Source of the DNA: Cyanobium sp. M55B138 | GTDB taxonomy: Bacteria; Cyanobacteriota; Cyanobacteriia; PCC-6307; Cyanobiaceae | Assembly: GCA_018400215.1 (NCBI GenBank) | Contig: JAGYNF010000070.1 | Span: 1-7,873, forward strand | Length of the DNA: 7,873 bases | Direction: 5' to 3' | In this document: in pieces, positions 1 to 5,117 of the stretch | How the letters are laid out: each line of letters begins with the position of its first letter | Numbering within the stretch: the first letter of the stretch is position 1 | Program-made: the position numbers and the translations under genes | Notes under the pieces: model-generated | What the model was told of the DNA's origin: nothing | What the model saw: only the letters and a program-made list of their open reading frames with translations | Database searches by the model: none

Positions 1-871
1 CAAGGAGGAGTTCGTGCCCCTGATGCAGGAGCTGTACAGCCAGCCGGTGCGGGAAGACCTGATCCGCCAGCGCATCGCCGAGATCAAGGAGAAAGGCGGC
101 ATCGCCGCCGTGAGCGCCACACCCGTGGCCGCAATCAAGTTCGGCAAGGCCATTGCCGAGGCCGGCGCCGATCTGTTCTTCGTGCAGGCCACGGTGGTGA
201 GCACCGAGCACATCGGCCCGGAGGGCCAGGCGAGCCTGGACCTGGAGGCCCTCTGCCGCGACTTCGGCGTGCCGGTGATCATCGGCAACTGCGTCACCTA
301 CGACGTGGCCCTCAAGCTGATGCGGGCCGGCGCCGCCGGCGTGATGGTGGGCATCGGCCCCGGCGCCGCCTGCACCAGCCGGGGCGTGCTCGGCATCGGC
401 ATCCCCCAGGCCACCTCGGTGGCCGACTGCGCCGCCGCCCGCGACGACTACGAAACAGAGAGCGGCCGTTACGTGCCGATCGTGGCCGACGGCGGCATCG
501 TCACCGGCGGCGACATCTGCAAGTGCCTGGCCTGCGGGGCCGATGCGGTGATGATCGGCTCACCAATCGCCCGCGCCGCCGAGGCCCCAGGCCGCAGCTT
601 CCACTGGGGCATGGCCACCCCCAGCCCGGTGCTGCCCCGCGGCACCCGCATCAAGGTGGGCACCACCGGCAGCCTGGAGAAAATCCTGCGCGGCCCCGCC
701 TCCCTCGACGACGGCACCCAGAACCTGCTGGGCTGCATCCGCACCTCGATGGGCACGCTCGGCGCCCGCACCCTCAAGGAGATGCAGCAGGTGGAGGTGG
801 TGGTGGCCCCGTCCCTGCTCACCGAGGGCAAGGTGTACCAGAAGGCCCAGCAGCTGGGCATGGGCAAGTGA
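1..871 (+). CDS. guaB3: GuaB3 family IMP dehydrogenase-related protein (5' partial)
   Basis: Partial gene: the reading frame is open from base 2, giving 289 visible codons to the TGA at 869-871; the family is about 385-390 residues, so roughly the first 100 are outside the window. It is an IMPDH/GMP-reductase-type TIM barrel. The active-site loop [10 protein letters not shown] is visible, with the nucleophilic Cys codon at 371-373, followed by the phosphate-binding segments [14 protein letters not shown] and [11 protein letters not shown]. The wording of the Cys loop and the C-terminal [13 protein letters not shown] are typical of the GuaB3 branch found in cyanobacteria and actinobacteria, not of canonical GuaB, and there is no CBS domain in the visible part. 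Known family role: NAD-dependent oxidation of IMP to XMP, the first committed step to GMP; a cyanobacterial GuaB3 has, to my recollection, been shown to have this activity. The visible GTG at 14 is internal, not the true start. Confidence 0.9.
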   Translation, partial: KEEFVPLMQELYSQPVREDLIRQRIAEIKEKGGIAAVSATPVAAIKFGKAIAEAGADLFFVQATVVSTEHIGPEGQASLDLEALCRDFGVPVIIGNCVTYDVALKLMRAGAAGVMVGIGPGAACTSRGVLGIGIPQATSVADCAAARDDYETESGRYVPIVADGGIVTGGDICKCLACGADAVMIGSPIARAAEAPGRSFHWGMATPSPVLPRGTRIKVGTTGSLEKILRGPASLDDGTQNLLGCIRTSMGTLGARTLKEMQQVEVVVAPSLLTEGKVYQKAQQLGMGK

Positions 872-907
872 GCCCGAGGCGCGCAGGGCGCACCGGTCTA
901 TCTTGAA

Positions 908-944
908 GGTGTGGGGGCTTACCGGCTCACACACTCCTCACACC
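908..944 (+). other. Strong hairpin downstream of guaB3
   Basis: Bases 908-916 (GGTGTGGGG) pair with 936-944 (CCTCACACC) with one G-U wobble, leaving a loop of about 19 bases; a further G-U pair is possible at 917/935. It starts 37 bases after the guaB3 stop and is followed only 3 bases later by a second hairpin with a T-rich tail. It has no T-run of its own, so it is more likely a 3'-end stabilising or processing structure, or the first half of a tandem terminator, than a stand-alone terminator. Confidence 0.5.
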
Positions 945-947
945 TAC

Positions 948-976
948 GGCCCGGCGCGCCCGGGCCTTCATTCTTT
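948..976 (+). terminator. Probable rho-independent terminator of guaB3
   Basis: GGCCCGG (948-954) pairs perfectly with CCGGGCC (960-966) around a 5-base CGCGC loop, and the next ten bases are TTCATTCTTT. An all-GC 7-bp stem with a short loop followed by a U-rich run is the standard intrinsic terminator layout. It lies 77-95 bases past the guaB3 stop and before the candidate trxA promoter, so it would separate the two transcription units. Confidence 0.65.
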
Positions 977-1025
977 AAAGCCCTGCAACGCTTCTCAGCC
1001 CTGCTGGGATGGGGCCGAGAGCCGT

Positions 1026-1034
1026 TGCTACATT
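1026..1034 (+). promoter_or_regulatory. Candidate extended -10 promoter element for trxA
   Basis: TGCTACATT reads as an extended -10 (TG, one base, then TACATT, 4 of 6 matches to TATAAT) and ends 24 bases before the trxA ATG. It sits in the only locally AT-richer stretch of the gap. No recognisable TTGACA-like -35 lies 16-18 bases upstream, which is common for extended -10 promoters. The placement predicts a short leader of about 17 bases. Confidence 0.4.
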
Positions 1035-1058
1035 CACCAAACCCCGATTGCCACAAGG

Positions 1059-1382
1059 ATGTCCAGCGCAGCCGCTGTCACCGATGCCTCCTTTGAGCAA
1101 GACGTGCTCAAGAGTGACGTTCCCGTGCTGGTTGATTTTTGGGCACCCTGGTGTGGTCCTTGCCGGATGGTCGCCCCAATCGTCGACGAAATCGCCAAGG
1201 AATTTGAGGGGAAGATCAAGGTCTTCAAGCTCAACACCGACGAAAGCCCCAACGTCGCCAGCCAATACGGCATCCGCAGCATCCCCACGCTGATGATCTT
1301 CAAGGGCGGCCAGAAGGTCGACACGGTCGTGGGTGCCGTGCCCAAGACCACCCTCTCCGGCACCATCAGCAAATACCTCTGA
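1059..1382 (+). CDS. trxA: Thioredoxin TrxA (m-type)
   Basis: A 107-residue thioredoxin: a small cytosolic disulfide reductase, in cyanobacteria reduced by ferredoxin- or NADPH-dependent thioredoxin reductase, passing electrons to many target enzymes. The WCGPC active site has Cys32 and Cys35; Asp26 (buried acid), Lys57 and cis-Pro76 (SIPT) fall at exactly the E. coli Trx numbering, which supports the ATG at 1059 as the start. The frame is open for 52 codons further upstream (to 903), but that stretch crosses the terminator hairpins and has no thioredoxin-like sequence. An AAGG sits directly against the ATG, too close to be a normal Shine-Dalgarno. The gene follows the guaB3 terminator and has its own candidate -10, so it probably starts a new transcription unit continuing into the LOG gene. 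Confidence 0.97.
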   Translation: MSSAAAVTDASFEQDVLKSDVPVLVDFWAPWCGPCRMVAPIVDEIAKEFEGKIKVFKLNTDESPNVASQYGIRSIPTLMIFKGGQKVDTVVGAVPKTTLSGTISKYL

Positions 1383-1406
1383 GCTCCCCCCCAACGCCCC
1401 CCAAGG

Positions 1407-1432
1407 CCCCCAGCCGCACCGGCGGCGGGGGG
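1407..1432 (+). other. GC-rich hairpin just after the trxA stop
   Basis: CCCCC-A-GCCGC (1407-1417) pairs with GCGGC-G-GGGGG (1422-1432) around the loop ACCG: ten G-C pairs with a single A/G mismatch. No T-run follows (ATCAGTCC), so it is not a canonical intrinsic terminator. It may mark the 3' end of a trxA-only transcript or weaken read-through into the LOG gene. It also lies inside the possible N-terminal extension of that gene, so part of the base pattern may simply reflect a Pro/Gly-rich coding stretch. Confidence 0.4.
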
Positions 1433-1486
1433 ATCAGTCCGCTGCAGGCCCTGGCCCAGGCCATCGAGGGCCATCCCCAGCGGCGG

Positions 1487-2470
1487 GTGATTGAGCGCAG
1501 CCTGGTGTCGTTGCTGGAGATCTGCCGTCAGGAAAGTGAGCCGGAGGCCTGGCGCATGATCGGCGGCACCCTGGCCGACATCAGCGAGGCCCTCACCGTC
1601 TTCCGCCCCAGCCGGCAGGTGCGCAAGGTGGCGGTGTTCGGCTCGGCCCGCACCACGGCCGACCAGCCCACCTATCAACTGGCCGCCCAGCTGGCGGAGG
1701 CGGCGGTGAAGGCAGGTTTTGAGGTGATCACCGGCGCCGGCGGCGGCATCATGGAGGCCGCCAACGCCGGGGCCGGCTGCGAGGCCAGCATCGGCCTCAA
1801 CGTGGACCTGCCCTTCGAGCAGCACCCCAATCCGATCGTGAGCAGCTGCGAGGGGCGGCTGTTGCACTTCCGCTATTTCTTCACCCGCAAGCTGTTCTTT
1901 CTGCGCGAGAGCGACGCCGTGGTGGTGCTGCCAGGGGGGTTTGGCACCCTGGATGAGCTGTTTGAATCCCTCACCCTGGTGCAGACCGGCCGCACGCCAC
2001 CGGTGCCCCTGGTGCTGTTGGCGCCGGAGCAGGACCCGTTCTGGTCGAGCTGGCAGGTGGAGGTGCAACGGCAGATGACCCATCGGGGCCTCATCTCGCC
2101 GGAGGACCGCTCCCTGGTGCACCTGGCCAACAACGCCCGGTCGGCCATGGCCTACATCTCCCGTTTCTACCGGGTGTTCCACGCCGCCGAACTGCGCAGT
2201 GATCGGGTGGAACTGCAGCTCAACGTGGCCATTCCGAGCCCAGACCTGGAGCGGCTCAACCGCGAGTTCGACGACCTGGTGGACCAGGGCGTGATTGCCG
2301 CTGCCGAGACCTGTGATGAGGAGGGCCTGCTGCGGCCCTGCCTGCGCTTTCGCTTCAACAAGCGCCGCATGGGCCGGCTCTACCAGCTGCTGGAAGCCCT
2401 CAACAGCCTGGAGCTGCCGGCCTGCGCAGCCCTCGAGCAGCCTGGGCAGCGCACCTGCGGGCTGCCATGA
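1487..2470 (+). CDS. Long-form LOG family protein (lysine decarboxylase-like Rossmann fold)
   Basis: LOG-family nucleotide phosphoribohydrolase fold: members cleave the N-glycosidic bond of (N6-modified) AMP to free base and ribose 5-phosphate. From the GTG at 1487 it is 327 residues, well over the 180-200 of a minimal LOG. Order of parts: N-terminal helical region (1-45), Rossmann start VAVFGSAR (48-55), TGAGGGIMEAANAGA (82-96), the FTRK pair Arg134/Lys135, signature PGGFGTLDE (149-157), and an extra C-terminal domain from about 205 ending in a basic RFRFNKRRMGRL stretch. The start is uncertain: the frame is open back through the trxA stop and reads coding-like (ISPLQALAQAIEGHPQRR before the GTG), but contains no ATG or other GTG/TTG; a CTG at 1379-1381 overlapping the trxA TGA would give 363 residues. 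The stop overlaps hisH by 4 nt (ATGA). The true substrate is unknown; this long type is not a proven cytokinin enzyme. Confidence 0.88.
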   Translation: MIERSLVSLLEICRQESEPEAWRMIGGTLADISEALTVFRPSRQVRKVAVFGSARTTADQPTYQLAAQLAEAAVKAGFEVITGAGGGIMEAANAGAGCEASIGLNVDLPFEQHPNPIVSSCEGRLLHFRYFFTRKLFFLRESDAVVVLPGGFGTLDELFESLTLVQTGRTPPVPLVLLAPEQDPFWSSWQVEVQRQMTHRGLISPEDRSLVHLANNARSAMAYISRFYRVFHAAELRSDRVELQLNVAIPSPDLERLNREFDDLVDQGVIAAAETCDEEGLLRPCLRFRFNKRRMGRLYQLLEALNSLELPACAALEQPGQRTCGLP

Positions 2471-3111
2471 GCCGCCTTGGCCTGATCGACTACGGCATGG
2501 GCAACCTGCACTCGGTGCAGCGGGCCTTTGAGCGCCTCCAGGCCACGGTCATCCCCCTGGACGGCGGCGGCGATGCCGCCAGCCTCGAGAGCTGCGATGC
2601 CCTGATCCTGCCGGGGGTGGGGGCCTTCGACCCCGCCATGGAACGGCTGCGCAGCCGTGGTCTGGATCGCACCCTGACGGCATGGTGCGGCGCCGGACGG
2701 CCCCTGCTGGGCATCTGCCTGGGCCTGCAGCTGCTGTTTGAGGCCAGCGATGAGGGCCACAGCAGCGGCCTGGGGCTGCTGCCCGGGCGGGTGCGGGCCC
2801 TGCCCCGCCGACCCGGCCACCCGATTCCGCACATGGGCTGGGAGCCCCTGATCCCCGCCCAGGCCAGCCCCCTGCTGCCGGCCGACGCCCCCCCCAGCTG
2901 GGTGTATTTCGTGCACTCCTTCGCCGCCGTCCCCAGCGATCCGGCCGTGACCACCGCCCAGGTGTGTTTCGCTGGAGAGCCGGTCACAGCAGCGGTATGG
3001 CACGGAGCCATCGGTGCCTGCCAATTCCACCCCGAAAAATCCGGCGCCCACGGGGAGGCGATCCTGCGCCGCTGGCTCAGCTGGCTGCAGACGCAGACCG
3101 CAACGCCGTGA
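2467..3111 (+). CDS. hisH: Imidazole glycerol phosphate synthase glutaminase subunit HisH
   Basis: A 214-residue class I glutamine amidotransferase that hydrolyses glutamine and channels ammonia to HisF, which converts PRFAR to imidazole glycerol phosphate and AICAR in histidine synthesis. Seen here: N-terminal GLIDYGMGN (5-13), LPGVGAFDPAM (48-58), the nucleophile elbow GICLGLQ with Cys84, HMGW at 122-125, YFVHSF at 147-152, and the catalytic pair in FHPEKSG, His188 and Glu190, completing the Cys-His-Glu triad. Length is normal for the family (about 200-215). The ATG is inside the ATGA overlap with the preceding LOG gene and its stop forms GTGA with rsmD, so translation is probably coupled on both sides. 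hisF is not in the window, as is usual in cyanobacteria where his genes are scattered. Confidence 0.96.
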   Translation: MSRLGLIDYGMGNLHSVQRAFERLQATVIPLDGGGDAASLESCDALILPGVGAFDPAMERLRSRGLDRTLTAWCGAGRPLLGICLGLQLLFEASDEGHSSGLGLLPGRVRALPRRPGHPIPHMGWEPLIPAQASPLLPADAPPSWVYFVHSFAAVPSDPAVTTAQVCFAGEPVTAAVWHGAIGACQFHPEKSGAHGEAILRRWLSWLQTQTATP

Positions 3112-3755
3112 GCCTGCGTCTCAGCGGCGGCCGCAAGCTGCAGAGCCCCAACGGCCAAACGGCCCGACCCACCCCCGCCCGGGTGCGGCTGGCCCTGATG
3201 AACATCCTGGCGGCAGAGCTGCCCGGCTGCCGCTGGCTCGATCTGTGCAGCGGCAGCGGCGCCATGGCCTGCGAGGCCCTGCAACGGGGCGCAGCCACGG
3301 TGGTGGCGGTGGAGCAGGACCGGGGCCATGCCGCCGTGGTGCGGGCCAACCTGGAGGCGGTGCGCGGCGGCTTGGCCGCCCAGCCGGCTGGGGTGAAGGT
3401 GGAGGTGGCGGTGCACGCCAGCGAGGTGGGGCGTTGGCTGCGCCGCCCCGGGGCGGTCGGCTTCGACCTGATCTATGCCGACCCGCCCTACGCCGCCGAC
3501 CTCTATGCCGTGATTGCGGGGGGCGTGGCCAGGGGGCCATGGCTCAAACCGGCTGGCACCCTGGTGCTGGAGTGCAGCTCAGCCGCAATCCCGGCGATCG
3601 CATCCCTGCCGGGGGGCTGGCAGCTGCGGGATCAGCGCCGCTACGGCAGCACCAGCCTGCTGTTGCTGCAGCAGCCGTTCAGCTGTCGAGCATCGAACCA
3701 CGCCGGTACTGGTTCCAGGCCGCTACAAACAGGCCCATCAGGGTTACCGGAATGA
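3108..3755 (+). CDS. rsmD: 16S rRNA (guanine966-N2)-methyltransferase RsmD
   Basis: SAM-dependent methyltransferase that modifies one guanine of 16S rRNA (G966 in E. coli) during 30S assembly. The start chosen is the GTG at 3108, which forms a 4-nt GTGA overlap with the hisH stop and places the family N-terminus immediately ([14 protein letters not shown], then [15 protein letters not shown] at 20-34). The SAM-binding motif [19 protein letters not shown] lies at 44-62, acidic Glu69 follows in VVAVEQD, and the catalytic DPPY motif is at 125-128 in [11 protein letters not shown]. The family normally ends near [10 protein letters not shown] (179-188); here the frame runs on 26-27 more residues (QPFSCRAS... 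to 215), a low-complexity tail whose DNA is antisense to petG. That tail is probably a by-product of a lost stop codon rather than a functional domain. Confidence 0.92.
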   Translation: MSLRLSGGRKLQSPNGQTARPTPARVRLALMNILAAELPGCRWLDLCSGSGAMACEALQRGAATVVAVEQDRGHAAVVRANLEAVRGGLAAQPAGVKVEVAVHASEVGRWLRRPGAVGFDLIYADPPYAADLYAVIAGGVARGPWLKPAGTLVLECSSAAIPAIASLPGGWQLRDQRRYGSTSLLLLQQPFSCRASNHAGTGSRPLQTGPSGLPE

Positions 3756-3792
3756 GACCGAGCACGATGCCGCAGAGCAGGGGTTCGATCAT
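3679..3792 (-). CDS. petG: Cytochrome b6f complex subunit V PetG
   Basis: A 37-residue single-helix membrane subunit at the periphery of the thylakoid cytochrome b6f complex, needed for its assembly or stability. The protein begins [20 protein letters not shown], spans the membrane with residues 4-25 and ends in [11 protein letters not shown], the expected size and sequence pattern of PetG. ATG is CAT at 3790-3792 on the plus strand and the stop is the complement of TCA at 3679-3681. The frame is open much further upstream on the minus strand (to 4152), but that part is antisense to cytM and is not PetG-like. It is the only minus-strand gene here: divergent from cytM (99-bp spacer) and convergent with rsmD, whose last 77 bp cover two thirds of petG on the opposite strand. 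Confidence 0.94.
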   Translation of the reverse strand: MIEPLLCGIVLGLIPVTLMGLFVAAWNQYRRGSMLDS

Positions 3793-3891
3793 GGGGTTGC
3801 CGAGACGCCGGACACGCCACAATTGTTCCACGTCCAGGCCCGGGGGGTGCCCTTTCGTTACAGCCCCGCCGATCCGCCTCGCCGCCCGTCC
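3793..3891. promoter_or_regulatory. Divergent petG / cytM intergenic spacer
   Basis: This 99-bp spacer must hold, or lie close to, the promoters for petG (leftward) and, unless it is read from elsewhere, cytM (rightward). The petG side contains an AT-richer patch around CAATTG (3820-3825). On the cytM side I find no credible -10/-35 pair; the least GC-rich stretch is CTTTCGTTACAG (3852-3863). No operator-like palindrome longer than CAATTG was recognised. Confidence 0.4.
3822..3830 (-). promoter_or_regulatory. Candidate extended -10 element for petG
   Basis: On the minus strand the sequence reads TGGAACAAT, i.e. TG, one base, AACAAT (4 of 6 matches to TATAAT). Its downstream edge is 29 bases before the petG ATG, giving a leader of about 20 bases. 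There is no TTGACA-like -35 at the proper distance. The same layout (TG-N-AACAAT) occurs just before chlI. Confidence 0.3.
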
Positions 3892-4287
3892 GTGACCGCT
3901 CCTCCCACCTCCAGCGGCACCAGCGCCGCCCCCAACCTCTCCCGCGGCCTGGTGGCCGGCCTGGTGCTCGCCGCCGCCGCCGCCTGCATCGTGCTGGTGC
4001 TGTTGGTGCTGCCGGGGGCCCGCAGTGATCCCTACACGCGCCAGACCCTCGAGCTGCAAGGCTCGGTTGAACATGGCGCCCTGCTGTTCCGGCTCAATTG
4101 CGCCGGCTGCCACGGCATCGCCGCCCAGGGCCTGGTGGGGCCAGACCTCCATGGCGTGGCCGAACGCAAAAACCAGCGCCAGCTGATCCAGCAGGTGGTG
4201 AGTGGCCGCACGCCGCCCATGCCCCGCTTCCAGCCCGAGCCCCAGGCCATGGCCGACCTGCTGGCCTATCTCAACGGCCTGGTGTGA
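3892..4287 (+). CDS. cytM: Membrane-anchored c-type cytochrome, probable cytochrome cM
   Basis: A 131-residue class I cytochrome c. Residues 1-18 are a short polar N-terminus, 19-41 a hydrophobic helix (signal anchor, no clear cleavage site), then a small haem domain: the haem-binding CAGCH at 70-74 (Cys70, Cys73, His74), [10 protein letters not shown] (80-89), and the likely axial Met110 in [10 protein letters not shown], ending in [12 protein letters not shown]. The uncleaved anchor, the size and the sequence after the haem match cyanobacterial CytM rather than soluble cytochrome c6 (PetJ), which has a cleaved signal. CytM is a low-abundance membrane cytochrome whose proposed roles involve adjusting photosynthetic versus respiratory electron flow; its exact function is unsettled. 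The start is the GTG at 3892; the frame is open upstream to 3514 but that part overlaps rsmD and petG. The stop forms a GTGA overlap with trmJ. Confidence 0.85.
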   Translation: MTAPPTSSGTSAAPNLSRGLVAGLVLAAAAACIVLVLLVLPGARSDPYTRQTLELQGSVEHGALLFRLNCAGCHGIAAQGLVGPDLHGVAERKNQRQLIQQVVSGRTPPMPRFQPEPQAMADLLAYLNGLV

Positions 4288-5090
4288 CCTGCGGCCCCGA
4301 CCCTGCCCCGCTGGTGGTGGTGCTGGTGGAGCCAGCCGGGCCGCTCAATGTGGGCAGCATCGCCCGCCTCTGCGCCAATTTCGGCGTGGCCGAGTTGCGC
4401 CTGGTGGCCCCCCGCTGCGATCCCACCGGGGAGGAGGCGCGCCGGATGGCCGTGCATGGCGCCGGCATGCTCGAGCGGGCCCGCCTCTTCCCCACCCTGG
4501 CCGCCGCCCTGGCCGACTGCCGCCGGGTGGTGGCCAGCAGCGGACGCTGCAGTGGCGAACCCCTGCCGCTGCACGACCCGGCCACGGCCCTGGCCTGGCT
4601 GCGGCAACCGGCCAGCAGCGCCGCCACAGCCCTCTCGCCCCTGGCCCTGGTGTTCGGCCGCGAGGACCACGGCCTCAGCAACGAGGAACTGCTCCAGGCT
4701 GGCCGCCTGCTCTGTATCGGCACGGCCGGCAGTTACGGCTCCCTCAACCTCGCCCAGGCGGCGGCGATCGTGCTGCACCAGTGGCAACAGCTGGGCCACC
4801 CCCACCCAGCAAGCCCACCGCCAAGCCTGCCGCCCAGGCCGCCCAGCCCCCGGGGGCCCGACCCCTGTGAGCGCGCCAGCCTGGAGGGGATGCTCACCGA
4901 TGCCGAAGCCCTGCTGCTGGAGGTGGGCTTTCTCTATCCCCACACCGCCGCGGCCCGCATGGCCAAGCTGCGGGCCCTGCTGCAGCGATCCCAGCCCGGC
5001 GATGGCGAGGTGGCCCTGCTGCGGGGCATGGTGCGGCAGCTGCGCTGGGCCAGCCAGCGCCCGGGGGGCCGCCCTGGCCAGACCCCTTAG
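4284..5090 (+). CDS. trmJ: tRNA 2'-O-methyltransferase of the TrmJ type (SPOUT/TrmH family group 1)
   Basis: A 268-residue SPOUT methyltransferase using SAM through a C-terminal trefoil knot and acting as a dimer. The three SpoU motifs are present: [14 protein letters not shown] (21-34), [15 protein letters not shown] (122-136) and [14 protein letters not shown] (149-162). A second conserved block, [20 protein letters not shown] (203-222) through LLRGMVRQL (245-253), matches the C-terminal helical extension of TrmJ, which methylates the ribose of nucleotide 32 in the tRNA anticodon loop; this makes TrmJ likelier than TrmH or RlmB. Substrate choice between C32 and U32 cannot be read from sequence. 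A Pro-rich linker (about 172-193) joins the two parts and looks species-specific. Start is GTG 4284 within a GTGA overlap with cytM; longer in-frame starts upstream lie inside cytM and encode Arg/Pro-rich shadow sequence. Ends TAG, 27 bp before the next start. Confidence 0.88.
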   Translation: MTCGPDPAPLVVVLVEPAGPLNVGSIARLCANFGVAELRLVAPRCDPTGEEARRMAVHGAGMLERARLFPTLAAALADCRRVVASSGRCSGEPLPLHDPATALAWLRQPASSAATALSPLALVFGREDHGLSNEELLQAGRLLCIGTAGSYGSLNLAQAAAIVLHQWQQLGHPHPASPPPSLPPRPPSPRGPDPCERASLEGMLTDAEALLLEVGFLYPHTAAARMAKLRALLQRSQPGDGEVALLRGMVRQLRWASQRPGGRPGQTP

Positions 5091-5117
5091 CGTCGGGTCA
5101 CCTCCACACCAGGTGCC

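Noticed and set aside
903..1058. N-terminal extension of thioredoxin by 52 codons
   Set aside because: It runs through both terminator-like hairpins and the candidate promoter, and the 107-residue version matches the E. coli residue numbering exactly.
1034..2182. Minus-strand open frame opposite trxA and the LOG gene
   Set aside because: It spans two unambiguous genes and their gap, and its translation has no family-like sequence.
2490..3416. Minus-strand open frame opposite hisH and rsmD
   Set aside because: Compositional shadow; hisH and rsmD on the plus strand carry full catalytic motifs.
3594..3601. HIP1 palindrome GCGATCGC
   Set aside because: Only one full copy was found in the window, which is about what chance allows at this base composition; it is not an array or a repeat system.
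5099..5115. Small inverted repeat CACCT/AGGTG between trmJ and the serine hydrolase
   Set aside because: A 5-bp stem with a 7-base loop and no T-run is too weak to call a terminator or regulator.
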